Below, piece after piece: positions 21,948 through 29,896 of a stretch of DNA of 64,000 nt. A program made the position numbers and the translations under genes. How positions within the stretch are numbered: the first letter of the stretch is position 1; each line of letters begins with the position of its first letter. The stretch covers positions 49,793 to 113,792 of the forward strand of contig JASLAX010000158.1 of assembly GCA_030146875.1 (NCBI GenBank). Reading direction: 5' to 3'. This DNA is from Longimicrobiaceae bacterium (lineage in GTDB: Bacteria > Gemmatimonadota > Gemmatimonadetes > Longimicrobiales > Longimicrobiaceae). Below the pieces are notes generated by a model that saw only the letters and a program-made list of their open reading frames with translations, did not search any database and had not been told where the DNA came from.

Positions 21948-22411
21948 CGGGTCCCCGCCTCCACGGCGGCGCGGATGGCGCGCGCCAGCGCCTCGGGCTC
22001 GTCGGTGCCCAGCAGGACCTGGCGCCCCTCGCGCAGGCGCACGCGCACCACGCGGCGGCCGGAGACGTTGTAGAGCCAGCCGCGCGAGGTCAGGTGGATG
22101 CCCAGCCCCCCGCCCAGGGGGGCGCGGTCGGGCGCGGCCTCCTCCACCTCGTCCAGCGGCACGGAGCGCCGCAGCCACCCGCCCGGCCCGAAGCTCCACG
22201 TCAGCCGCCCGTCCGCCACCTCCACCGTCAGGGTGGAGAAGACCACGGCGCACGCCGACAGCAGGACGCCCACGGCCACGGCCACCACCGCCGCGCCGGT
22301 CGCGCCCGGCCCCGAGGGGACCGTCAGCGCCAGGACGAGCGGGATCGCCAGCACCGCCGCCAGCACGGCGAGGGTCGCGTATCCCACCTGGGTGTGCCGG
22401 TAGCCTCGCAT
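21944..22411 (-). CDS. Two-TM membrane protein with a PH-like domain
   Basis: The 155-residue protein has two membrane helices (about 12-30 and 36-57). A beta-rich C-terminal domain follows (LTVEVADGRLTWSFGPGGW, then RRVVRVRLREGRQVLLGTDEP), which matches bacterial PH-type membrane domains by layout. It lies upstream of, and overlaps, the lipoprotein gene at 21447. Function is unknown; an envelope stress or scaffold role would be guesswork. Confidence 0.6.
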   Translation of the reverse strand: MRGYRHTQVGYATLAVLAAVLAIPLVLALTVPSGPGATGAAVVAVAVGVLLSACAVVFSTLTVEVADGRLTWSFGPGGWLRRSVPLDEVEEAAPDRAPLGGGLGIHLTSRGWLYNVSGRRVVRVRLREGRQVLLGTDEPEALARAIRAAVEAGTR

Positions 22412-22497
22412 CGCGCTCTCCGCCGGGTCCACGCGCGGACGCCGGGCCCCTCCCCGCGTCCCCCGCTCGGAATGCAGCAGACGGCGGGCCAGCGGGG

Positions 22498-22896
22498 TCA
22501 GCCCGGCGGGGGCTGCGCGGGGGTGGACTCCCACGGCGCGCGCCCGTCCAGCACCTGGTAGTCGGGCCCCAGCGCCTCGCGAAGCTCCGCCAGCACGCGG
22601 CCGGACTCGGCGGCGAAGCGGGCGCGCTCGTCCTCGCTCCAGGGCGAGGGGTCGGGGGGGTAGTCCCAGTCGATGGAGGTGGCGTGCCACGCGGCCAGCC
22701 AGTCCAGCCGGCGCCGCAGGTTCTCGGACACGGGGAGCGACTCGGAATCGACCGGGTAGCCGAAGCGGTCGTTGGCGGCCCGGTTCATCGACCACAGGCA
22801 CACGCCCGAGCCGGGGTCGAACGAGAAGCGCAGGACGTGGGTCGCCTGGTGGCCGTCCGCCGATCGGCGGTCTTCCGGGCCGCGCGCGTCCGTCAT
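22498..22896 (-). CDS. Hypothetical soluble protein
   Basis: The 132-residue protein is not recognised. It is rich in Trp (DWLAAWHATSIDWDYPPDP) and has a central FDPGSGVCLWSMNRAANDRFGYPV segment that reads as beta strands followed by a turn. The ATG overlaps the stop of the larger gene upstream (ATGA, 22893-22896), which fixes the start and links the two products. No signal peptide or membrane helix is seen. Confidence 0.6.
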   Translation of the reverse strand: MTDARGPEDRRSADGHQATHVLRFSFDPGSGVCLWSMNRAANDRFGYPVDSESLPVSENLRRRLDWLAAWHATSIDWDYPPDPSPWSEDERARFAAESGRVLAELREALGPDYQVLDGRAPWESTPAQPPPG

Positions 22897-23597
22897 GCGC
22901 GGGGCGCGGCCGGGCACGCGGCCAGGAAGACGTCCACGAAGGCGCGCGTGTACGCGTGCTTCCCCTGGTGCAGGCGGGCGCACATCACCGGGCTGCTGCG
23001 CGCGGTCTTCCGGATGTACTCCTCCCACGCGACCTGGGTGTCCGCGTCGTTCTCCAGGTGGCCGATGAAGCGGCTCTGGGTGAAGTAGCTGTCGAAGAAG
23101 TCCAGGTGCATGTCCACCGCTCCCTGCACCTCGGGGAACAGGGGGTCGCCCGCCACGAGCGGCTTGCCGTCGAAGAAGTACGGCCGCAGGTGCGGCCGCT
23201 CCAGCAGCACCTTGTTGATCTCGGTCTGCTGCGTGGAGAGCCCCTGGAAGGCGGTGCTGTGCAGCGCGTCGCCGGCGCCCTTCACCTGCACCCACACCAG
23301 CACCAGCCCGAACAGGCTGAGCGCCTCGAACAGGGTCAGCGCCTTCACCCAGCCCACGATCCCGGCGAACCGCGAGGGCCGGGCCACCGGACGCCCCAGC
23401 TCCCGCTGCAGCGCCGGCACGTCCACCGAGCGGCCCGCGCGCTCGCTCCAGACGGAGTAGGGGATCCCCATCCACCACTCGCCCGGCCGCAGCGCCCGCG
23501 CGCCCGGCGACGGCGCCTCGTCCTCGCCGCCGCCGGCGCGGCGGACGTAGGTGGTGGTCCCGCCCGGCTCCGTCTCCAGCACCAGGTACGCATCCAT
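22893..23597 (-). CDS. Membrane-anchored hypothetical protein
   Basis: The 234-residue protein has a soluble N terminus (about 1-80), one membrane helix (about 85-108, ALTLFEALSLFGLVLVWVQV) and a helical C-terminal domain. That domain contains STQQTEINKVLLERPHLRPY and an acidic-aromatic stretch DMHLDFFDSYFTQSRF. The C-terminal part resembles small uncharacterised domains that follow a single membrane segment. It is translationally coupled to the gene at 22498. Confidence 0.6.
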   Translation of the reverse strand: MDAYLVLETEPGGTTTYVRRAGGGEDEAPSPGARALRPGEWWMGIPYSVWSERAGRSVDVPALQRELGRPVARPSRFAGIVGWVKALTLFEALSLFGLVLVWVQVKGAGDALHSTAFQGLSTQQTEINKVLLERPHLRPYFFDGKPLVAGDPLFPEVQGAVDMHLDFFDSYFTQSRFIGHLENDADTQVAWEEYIRKTARSSPVMCARLHQGKHAYTRAFVDVFLAACPAAPRA

Positions 23598-23617
23598 CGT
23601 CTTCCGCCTCTCCGGGG

Positions 23618-24091
23618 TCAGCCCACCGCGGCCGCGTCCTTCGCGTCCACGTGCCTGCGCATGGCCTCCATGTCGGCCGCGATCATCTTCTTCATGCTCC
23701 CCGCGAACAGCCGGCCCATCAGCGCCATCAGCCACCCGCCGCCGCGGATCTCGGCGTCCAGCCGCACCCGCGTGCCGCCGCCGGCCGGCGCCAGGTCGTA
23801 CGCGAAGAGGTACTCGCCCTTCCCGGACGTGCCCTTCGTGCCGTCGATGCGGATCGCGAAGCGCCGCGGCGGGTCGTGCTCGGTCACCTGCAGCTGCTCG
23901 GTGGACTCGCGCCCCATGATCTTCCGCGTCTCGCGCCACTCGGTGCCCACGCCGAAGGGCCGGTCGTCCAGCTTCTCCAGGCCGATGAAGCCCGGCATCC
24001 ACTGTCCCGCGTCGTCCAGCGTGGTGAGCGCCGCGAACACCCGCTCGGGCGGCGAGGCGAAGTCGGTGTCGAGGGAGAAGCGGATGGACAC
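23618..24091 (-). CDS. SRPBCC (START-like) family protein
   Basis: The 157-residue protein has the helix-grip fold pattern: first strand IRFSLDTDF, helix ASPPERVFAALTTLDDAGQW, then antiparallel strands (GVGTEWRETRKI, FAIRIDGT, TRVRLDAEIRG) and a long C-terminal helix. Members bind hydrophobic ligands or modify polyketides; the ligand here is unknown. The GTG start at 24091 has GGAGG upstream; an upstream in-frame ATG lacks similarity to the fold. Confidence 0.8.
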   Translation of the reverse strand: MSIRFSLDTDFASPPERVFAALTTLDDAGQWMPGFIGLEKLDDRPFGVGTEWRETRKIMGRESTEQLQVTEHDPPRRFAIRIDGTKGTSGKGEYLFAYDLAPAGGGTRVRLDAEIRGGGWLMALMGRLFAGSMKKMIAADMEAMRRHVDAKDAAAVG

Positions 24092-24172
24092 GGGCGGCCT
24101 CCTCGCAGGGGTGAGGGAGACGGCGGGGACGTGCATGGTGCGCGTGGCGGCGGGCGGCGCGCAAGGGCGGCG

Positions 24173-24604
24173 TCAGTCCAGCCCGCGGCTGCCGAACACG
24201 CGCCGCACCTCGCCCGAGCGGACCCAGAAGGCGAGCCACCCCAGTGCGTGCGCGACCTCCATGAAGGCCGGCGCGCCGCGCGTCCCCCGGGTCAGGACGA
24301 CCCAGCAGAACGACAGCGCGAAGTACGCCGTCCACAGGCGCGGGGTGGACGGATGCCTGCGCGCCAGCAGCCACAGCCCCGCGCCGATCGCCAGGACGCG
24401 CACGGCCGCGACCTCCGCGTCGCCGCCCATGGCACCCAGGGTGACCGTTCCGTTCACGCGCGCCAGGTTGGCCGCGGTCACCGCCAGCAGGGCCAGCGCG
24501 GCCAGCGCGTGCAGTACCTGGGCGACGACGAACAACGTCAGGGACGCGCCCAGGCGGCGCGGGTCGGGAGCGGTCACGGCGTCGGCGGAGGGAGGGGGGG
24601 ACAT
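24173..24604 (-). CDS. Small membrane protein
   Basis: The 143-residue protein has about four hydrophobic segments (residues 20-47, 65-82, 90-106 and 113-128). No family is assigned. The ATG at 24604 lacks a clear ribosome binding site, so the exact start is uncertain. It is followed within 85 bp by the SRPBCC gene on the same strand and may be co-transcribed with it. Confidence 0.55.
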   Translation of the reverse strand: MSPPPSADAVTAPDPRRLGASLTLFVVAQVLHALAALALLAVTAANLARVNGTVTLGAMGGDAEVAAVRVLAIGAGLWLLARRHPSTPRLWTAYFALSFCWVVLTRGTRGAPAFMEVAHALGWLAFWVRSGEVRRVFGSRGLD

Positions 24605-24624
24605 GGCAGGAGGGTGATGGGACG

Positions 24625-25047
24625 TCACTGCGTGCCCGCGCCCAGCCGGCGGAGCGCCGCCTCGGCCAGGCGCTCGGCCACGGCGCCGCGAAGCTCGCGC
24701 GCCCGCGCCGCCTCCGCCCGCGCGACGGGGAGGGAGAGGCGGGCGCCGTCGGCGTAGCGAACGCCGTCGAGAGGGGCCAGCGAGCGCAGGCGCAGCACCA
24801 GCAGGGGGCCGCGCAGGAAGCGGCGGCGCACCTCCAGCGACTCCACCGCGCCCAGCGGCACCTCGATCCGCCGCACCGCCCCGGGGTCCGTCCGCTCGGT
24901 GGTGCCGTAGTCGGTGCACGTCTCGCGGTACTCCAGCACCAGCGCGTCCGCGTCCAGGCGCAGCAGCCCGTCCGCGCGCCACGACAGGTACCGGCCCTCC
25001 TCCGTCGCGCTGCGCTTCAGCCTCACCGGCACGGCGGGCCCGTTCAC
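24625..25047 (-). CDS. Hypothetical protein, PH-like beta domain
   Basis: The 140-residue protein has an all-beta core (GRYLSWRADGLLRLDADALVL, VPLGAVESLEVRRRF) followed by a helix (ARARELRGAVAERLAEAALRR). This fits a small PH-like domain but no family is certain. It starts at GTG 25047, 20 bp upstream of the next gene in the same orientation. There is no signal peptide. Confidence 0.5.
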   Translation of the reverse strand: MNGPAVPVRLKRSATEEGRYLSWRADGLLRLDADALVLEYRETCTDYGTTERTDPGAVRRIEVPLGAVESLEVRRRFLRGPLLVLRLRSLAPLDGVRYADGARLSLPVARAEAARARELRGAVAERLAEAALRRLGAGTQ

Positions 25048-25081
25048 GCGTCCTCCCCCATCCAGCAGCTCCGGGGCGCCG

Positions 25082-25522
25082 TCACGGGCGCGCGATCCGC
25101 TCGATGTCGTGCAGCGGAACGTACCGTCCGTCCGCGCAGTCTCCGTCGTTGGCGGCCCAGTCGGGGATGAGCGCCTCGTATCCGCCGGTGCGGGTGGCCC
25201 CGTTCGGCACCGTGGTCACCACCACCGTGTCGCCCCGCTCCAGCCCCAGCGCCGCGACCGCCTCGCGCACCCCGGCGGTGGAGGCGACCACCACGCGGTC
25301 GATGCGGTCCGTCTCGCCGCGCTCCAGCAGGGCCACGCGGTCCAGGTAGAGGCGGGCCTCCGCGCCGAACGGCTCCACCACCCGCACCACCACGCGCTCG
25401 TCCACCAGGGGGATGGCGAGCGGCTCCACGCGGCAATCCTCCTCGTCGGGAAAGAAGACGTGGCAGCCGGGCAGCACGAGCAGAGCGAGCGCCAGGGCGG
25501 CGCGGAGGGTGGTGGGGAGCAT
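25082..25522 (-). CDS. Small lipoprotein
   Basis: The 146-residue product has a lipoprotein signal (LALLVLPGC, Cys20). The mature part has a beta-rich first half (LAIPLVDERVVVRVVEP) and a Gly/Thr-rich second half (TTVPNGATRTGGYEALIPDW). Cys30 and Cys131 may form a disulfide. Function unknown. It precedes the GTG gene at 24625 on the same strand. Confidence 0.6.
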   Translation of the reverse strand: MLPTTLRAALALALLVLPGCHVFFPDEEDCRVEPLAIPLVDERVVVRVVEPFGAEARLYLDRVALLERGETDRIDRVVVASTAGVREAVAALGLERGDTVVVTTVPNGATRTGGYEALIPDWAANDGDCADGRYVPLHDIERIARP

Positions 25523-25557
25523 TGCGGATGGTCCGGGTGGCGAAGGGGGAACGCGGC

Positions 25558-25593
25558 CGCGCCCCGCGCCCGAAAGGTCGGGTGCGGGGCGCG
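25558..25593 (-). terminator. Terminator hairpin after the di-heme cytochrome gene
   Basis: A 15-bp stem (CGCGCCCCGCGCCCG / CGGGTGCGGGGCGCG, one G-T wobble) with loop AAAGGT lies 32 bp past the stop of the minus-strand gene at 25626. No T-run follows. Confidence 0.65.
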
Positions 25594-25625
25594 TGCGGGC
25601 AAGCCCGGCCCGGTACGGCGCCGGG

Positions 25626-26606
25626 TCAGCCCTCCTTCACGGGCTGCACGATGGGCCCGGTGGCGTTCCGCACCGGCCGCACCGAGCGCAGGTAGCGGTA
25701 GATGGAGCGCAGGTCCGCGTCGCTCATCCGCCCGAAGGGGCCCCACGGCATGTGCGAGTCCCTGTACGTCTTTCCCGCGCGGAAGCGGGCCACGAACTGG
25801 TCCTCGGTCCAGCGGGTGATGTGCCCCGTGGCCGGGTCGGGCGTCAGGTTGGGCGGCACCAGCGCCCACCCGGGGCGGCTCTCCATCGGCATCGGGTTGC
25901 CGCCGGCCAGCCTGGGGCCGGGGTACGAGCCGTCCATCGCCCGGTTGGAGTGGCACCCGGCGCAGCTCGCCACGCGGTTCACCAGGTAGTCGCCGCGCTC
26001 CACGCTGGGGCCCTCGGCCGGCGCCCGCGCCGGCGGGGTGCCGGTGGGCCCGTGCGGCTTCACCATCGTCGCCAGCACGGCCCTGCCCACCAGGTTGTAC
26101 TCGTACGGCGGCACCCGGTGGCGCACGCCCGGCTGCGAGCGCAGGAAGGAGATCACGGCCCGCAGGTCCTCGTCGGACAGGTCGCCGAACTCCATGAACG
26201 GCAGCAGGGCGCGCCCGTCGGCCTTCACGCCGTGGCGGATGGTCCGCGCCAGCTCGGGGTCGGTCCTGCGCCCGATCCCCGTCTCCGGGTCGGGCGTCAG
26301 GTTGGGGGAGCGGATGGTGCCCAGCGGCAGCCGGAACTCGTACCCGCCGCTCAGCGGGGGCGTCTCGCCCGCGTCGATGCGCTCCATCTGGTCCGCCCGC
26401 GTGTGGCAGTACGCGCAGTGCGCCGGCCCGTACGCCAGGTACTTCCCCCGGGCGATCACCTGCGGGTCGGTGCTGGCGTGGATGCCCGGGTACGGCGCGT
26501 CGAACGTCCGGTCCCAGCGGAGCTGCACGTATACCAGCAGGGCCAGCACGGCGGCCGTACTCACGCCGCCCAGCCCGATCAGGGTTCGCTTCGTCCTGCG
26601 CTTCAC
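25626..26606 (-). CDS. Membrane-anchored di-heme cytochrome c
   Basis: The 326-residue protein begins with a basic N terminus and one membrane anchor (about 8-28). Two cytochrome c domains follow, each with a heme-binding CxxCH: CAYCH (about 63-67) and CAGCH (about 216-220). Paired PNLTPDPETG and PNLTPDPATG segments and HMPWGPFGRMSDADL provide likely axial Met/His regions. This layout matches cytochrome subunits that feed electrons from dehydrogenases or nitric-oxide-type systems; a partner dehydrogenase is not adjacent. The downstream terminator suggests a single-gene unit. Confidence 0.85.
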   Translation of the reverse strand: MKRRTKRTLIGLGGVSTAAVLALLVYVQLRWDRTFDAPYPGIHASTDPQVIARGKYLAYGPAHCAYCHTRADQMERIDAGETPPLSGGYEFRLPLGTIRSPNLTPDPETGIGRRTDPELARTIRHGVKADGRALLPFMEFGDLSDEDLRAVISFLRSQPGVRHRVPPYEYNLVGRAVLATMVKPHGPTGTPPARAPAEGPSVERGDYLVNRVASCAGCHSNRAMDGSYPGPRLAGGNPMPMESRPGWALVPPNLTPDPATGHITRWTEDQFVARFRAGKTYRDSHMPWGPFGRMSDADLRSIYRYLRSVRPVRNATGPIVQPVKEG

Positions 26607-26707
26607 GGTGGGTCTCCCGACTGTCGAGTGGGTGCTCTCGTCCGTCGGGTGGAAAGCTAGGGAACGGGCGGGTGGGGCGGATGGGTCGGATGACCCGGCA
26701 TCTTCGA

Positions 26708-26880
26708 CTGCGGGGGCTCACGCGGAGGCGCGGAGGACGCGGAGGTGGGGGCGGCGGGCTTCGTCGCCTCTCCGGCGGCTGGCGGTGGGGGGGCGGGCGA
26801 CGAAAGAGGGACGCGGAGTACACGGAGTACACGGAGTTCGCGGAGGAGAACGGAGCGCAGTCACCGCGTGCTCCGCGAAC
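26708..26880 (-). repeat. Dispersed CGCGGAGGACGCGGAG-type repeat, copy 2 (inverted)
   Basis: Within the 352-bp gap between 26606 and 26959, CGCGGAGGCGCGGAGGACGC (about 26720-26739) and a GGAGTACACGGAGTACACGG array (about 26816-26840) continue the same word family as copies at 1.36, 41.4, 56.0 and 56.3 kb, here in inverted orientation. No gene is visible in this gap. Confidence 0.6.
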
Positions 26881-26958
26881 TCTCCGTTCCACTCCGGGTG
26901 CTTTTCCCCTTCTCGCCGCTTGCCTCGCGAGAAGTCCCCGGCGGGAACGGGGGAGAAG

Positions 26959-27552
26959 TCAGGTGCCGGCGGACGCGGGGGCGCGGGCGGCGGCGGCGAT
27001 GGCTTCGCGGGCGGTGACGATGGTGGCGAACTCCTGGTGGAGCGCGGTCAGCGAGAGGGCGTGGACGGTCTCCGCGTCCCACCTGCGGCCGTCCGGGCCC
27101 ACGGTGTCGAACGCGGCGGTGGCGTCGGAGACCAGGTACGTGCTGAAGCCCATGTCGCACGCCATCCGCACCGTGGTGGACACGCAGTGGTCGGTGGTGA
27201 GCCCCACCACCACCAGCGTGCCGATGCCGCGCCCGCGCAGGTGCTCCTCCAGCCCGGTGCCGATGAAGCTGCTGTGCGCGCTCTTCACGAACTGCGGCTC
27301 GCCCGGGAGCGGAGCCACCTCCGGCTTGAAGGCGTGCCCCGGAAGCTCCGGCCGCAGCGGCGAGCGCGCGTTCACCGATGCGTGGCGCACGTGCACCACC
27401 GGCCGCCCCGTCGCGCGCCACGCCGCCAGCAGGTCCGCCATGCGCTCCTCCGCCCGCGGGTTGTTCCGCGCCCCGCCGAAGAACGCCGGGTCCACGTCGA
27501 AGCCCTGCTGCACGTCGACAATCAGCAGGGCGGTACAGTGTGGAAGTTGCAT
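26959..27552 (-). CDS. Isochorismatase-family hydrolase
   Basis: The 197-residue cysteine hydrolase has the family Asp in LLIVDVQQGF (Asp13), the Lys in FVKSAHSSF (about residue 89) and the catalytic Cys in VGLTTDHCVSTTVRMA (about residue 125). These form the Asp-Lys-Cys triad of the isochorismatase/nicotinamidase superfamily. The ATG at 27552 is chosen because it lies just before the first beta strand and is preceded by GGAG. The gene abuts the low-GC insert on its 5' side. The substrate cannot be assigned. Confidence 0.85.
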   Translation of the reverse strand: MQLPHCTALLIVDVQQGFDVDPAFFGGARNNPRAEERMADLLAAWRATGRPVVHVRHASVNARSPLRPELPGHAFKPEVAPLPGEPQFVKSAHSSFIGTGLEEHLRGRGIGTLVVVGLTTDHCVSTTVRMACDMGFSTYLVSDATAAFDTVGPDGRRWDAETVHALSLTALHQEFATIVTAREAIAAAARAPASAGT

Positions 27553-27575
27553 TTCTCCGTCTGGTGAGAATCTCC

Positions 27576-27818
27576 ATGCGTTTGATTGAGCGGGTAGAAG
27601 GCACAGCTGGTGATCTACACTCGCTCGCACACCTACGCCAGTGCAGTCAGTCTACCTCCTGCGCATTGCTCGGCGTAACGAGGCGCGATACACCGGAAGT
27701 AGCGGCGAATTCCGGTGAGTGGTTCCAGGTCGCGAGTGTTGCTGTCCCCGAGTGTGGTGAAGACGTGCCGGAGCCTACCCCCAGCAAAGGAGGAAAAGCT
27801 AGGAAGCTGCGAGGTTGA
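27576..27818 (+). CDS. Possible small leader gene of the low-GC cassette
   Basis: An 80-residue frame starts at ATG just after the isochorismatase start and ends in a TGA that overlaps a TTG (TTGA) in frame with the methyltransferase gene. The product ends in a basic SKGGKARKLRG. A weak purine-rich stretch precedes the ATG. No family is recognised and coding status is uncertain; TTGACA at 27815-27820 with TACGAT 16 bp later could instead be a promoter for the methyltransferase. Confidence 0.3.
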   Translation: MRLIERVEGTAGDLHSLAHLRQCSQSTSCALLGVTRRDTPEVAANSGEWFQVASVAVPECGEDVPEPTPSKGGKARKLRG

Positions 27819-27892
27819 CAGATCGCGTAGGAAGAGTACGATTAGAGGTTCACGGTCTTCGCTTCCCGCCTGCCGGGCCTCCACCACTCCAG

Positions 27893-28705
27893 ATGTCACG
27901 TTCATTCCTTCGATGGGCCGGCAGTAAGCGGAAACTTCTGCCCCACCTTACTCCGTACTGGAACGGCTCGCATACGCGTTACGTTGAGCCGTTCGTTGGT
28001 TCCGCGTGCCTATTTTTCGCGCTTCGGCCGACCCGTGCCTTACTGGGTGATAGTAATGGCGAATTGATCGAGACTTACCAAGTACTACAGGCGGAGCCTG
28101 AGCGAGTGCACGAACAAATGACAGCACTCCCTCAGGGAGAGGAGGCATACTATCATGTGCGATCTACCATTCCAGCAAAATTAGATAGAGTTGGACGCGC
28201 GGCGCGCTTCATTTATCTGAACCGTTTCTGCTTCAACGGTCTATACCGAACGAATTTACGTGGGCAGTTCAATGTGCCTTACGGCGCCTCCAAGGCCGGT
28301 GACCTTCCCACGCTACCAGAGCTACTCGCGGCCGTCGAGGTCCTCAGCCGGGCGGACCTTCGCCGGGATGACTTCGAGAACCTTGTGCGATCTGAGGTCA
28401 CCGCTGGCGATTTCGTATACCTTGATCCACCTTACGCCGTGGAGAATATCCGGATCTTCCGGCAGTACGGGCCGCATACATTTGGCTTGGAAGACTTGCA
28501 ACGTCTCCGAGGCGTTCTTGATTTTATCGCCGGCGCAGGGGCTACGTTCGTGCTGAGCTATGCGGACTGCCCCGAGGTCGAGATGCTGACGGGTGCCTGG
28601 AAAGTCAAACGCGTTAGCACACATAGGAACATCTCAGGTTTCGCGAAGCACCGTGGCACCGCAAAGGAGGTGCTCGTGACGAACCTTCTAACGCCTTCTG
28701 TTTAA
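27893..28705 (+). CDS. D12-class N6-adenine DNA methyltransferase
   Basis: The 270-residue Dam-like enzyme has the alpha-class order: FLRWAGSKRKLLPHL (SAM-binding N terminus, residues 5-19), motif I EPFVGSACLFF (about 32-42), a helical target-recognition region, then motif IV DPPY (178-181) and VLSYAD (about 225-230). It should methylate adenine N6 in a short site, often GATC for this class. ATG 27893 is chosen because family members begin at this motif; its ribosome binding site is weak, and a TTG 78 bases upstream is an alternative. It is the first sure gene of the low-GC cassette and lies 4 bp before the phosphoesterase gene. A self-marking role is inferred. Confidence 0.85.
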   Translation: MSRSFLRWAGSKRKLLPHLTPYWNGSHTRYVEPFVGSACLFFALRPTRALLGDSNGELIETYQVLQAEPERVHEQMTALPQGEEAYYHVRSTIPAKLDRVGRAARFIYLNRFCFNGLYRTNLRGQFNVPYGASKAGDLPTLPELLAAVEVLSRADLRRDDFENLVRSEVTAGDFVYLDPPYAVENIRIFRQYGPHTFGLEDLQRLRGVLDFIAGAGATFVLSYADCPEVEMLTGAWKVKRVSTHRNISGFAKHRGTAKEVLVTNLLTPSV

Positions 28706-28709
28706 GTAA

Positions 28710-29888
28710 ATGACCGTTAATATCGCTGTTCTTAGTGACCTTCACTGTCAAACGACACCAAAGAAGGGTGAGCAGCAGGTTTCTTACCTGCTCTCCGACT
28801 CGTTGCGTTTGCCGGCCGGGAACCATCCCGTTCAATCTCTGCTAGACGTCATAGGGGAGGCTAATCTTCGAGCTGATGTTGTGCTTGTACCAGGAGATAT
28901 CGCCGACAAAGTGAGTCAAGCCGGAATGGTGGGGGGGTGGGCCGCCGTAAAGGAAATTTCTGCTGCACTTGGTGCTACTCTCATCGCAACTACTCTTGGC
29001 AATCACGACGTGGATTCACGAAAGAAGCATCACCCAAACGCGTTTCATATGTCCCGACACGTTGCTCGAGACTATCCACTTGCAGACGATTCTCAGCGCA
29101 GCGAGTTTTGGAATGATGGCTTTACCATCATTGACCACCCTGCGGTACGCATAGTTGTGATTAATAGCGTTGCTGAGCATCACTCGGTAGCACAGGCTGA
29201 GCGAGGTTCCGTAACGCCCGAACTACTCTCAAATCTGGATCGGAGGCTCAGAGGATTACCATCTCGCCAGCCCCAAGTAGCTCTTGTGCATCACCATCCG
29301 ATACCGCATGAGGATTCGGGCCTAGGTTCCGAGGACTTGATGGTTAACGGGAGTCTACTTCTTGACCGCCTCGGTGAGCATGGTGTGCGAGTCGTTGTTC
29401 ATGGGCACAAGCATCATCCGCGTCTCAGGTATTATGATGCAGCGGGTCAGCAGATGGTGATCTTTGCGGCGGGTAGCTTCGCTGCCATCAGTGCACGGTT
29501 CTTCGATGCTGGGAACCTCTTCCATATTGTCGAGCTAGAAGCCCACGCGGCTCTTAATACCACCCAAGCTGGTCGGATAAAGAGTTGGGCCTACAGTCAC
29601 GGGAAGGGCTGGGGGCCTGCGCATCCGCGCCTTCATGGGATACCGTCCGATACCGGATTCGGCTGTTTGCTGGATCCGAGCGCACTTGCTGCTGACATTG
29701 CACGCCTGTCGTTAGCCGGTCCGACCACGGTGCTAATGTGGGCCGATGTGACACAATCGCTACCTGATTTGTCGTATGTCACGCCTGCGCACCTTGAGTC
29801 CGTCAGTGCAGAGTTGCTCCGTGTGCACGGTATAGAAATTAGCGTTTCCCCTGAGACAGGGTTGCCTCGTCACGTAGTTCGTTCATAG
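28710..29888 (+). CDS. Calcineurin-like metallophosphoesterase
   Basis: The 392-residue protein has all metal-binding blocks of the calcineurin-like superfamily: DLH (residues 10-12), GD (62-63), GNHD (97-100), a His-rich VHHHP (193-197) and GHKH (232-235). The C-terminal ~130 residues are specific to this protein and of unknown fold. Members include Mre11/SbcD-type nucleases and cyclic-nucleotide or nucleotide phosphatases. Association with an AAA ATPase favours a nuclease or a nucleotide-cleaving effector, but this is inference. It begins 4 bp after the methyltransferase stop and ends 8 bp before the ATPase start. Confidence 0.85.
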   Translation: MTVNIAVLSDLHCQTTPKKGEQQVSYLLSDSLRLPAGNHPVQSLLDVIGEANLRADVVLVPGDIADKVSQAGMVGGWAAVKEISAALGATLIATTLGNHDVDSRKKHHPNAFHMSRHVARDYPLADDSQRSEFWNDGFTIIDHPAVRIVVINSVAEHHSVAQAERGSVTPELLSNLDRRLRGLPSRQPQVALVHHHPIPHEDSGLGSEDLMVNGSLLLDRLGEHGVRVVVHGHKHHPRLRYYDAAGQQMVIFAAGSFAAISARFFDAGNLFHIVELEAHAALNTTQAGRIKSWAYSHGKGWGPAHPRLHGIPSDTGFGCLLDPSALAADIARLSLAGPTTVLMWADVTQSLPDLSYVTPAHLESVSAELLRVHGIEISVSPETGLPRHVVRS

Positions 29889-29896
29889 GAGCCTAG

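Noticed and set aside
26708..26880. Short tandem GGAGTACACGGAGTACACGG array as a CRISPR
   Set aside because: Units are about 10 bases with no spacers; it belongs to the dispersed repeat family.
27633..27905. 90-codon minus-strand frame at the left edge of the low-GC cassette
   Set aside because: It overlaps the methyltransferase start region, has no clear ribosome binding site and no recognisable motif.
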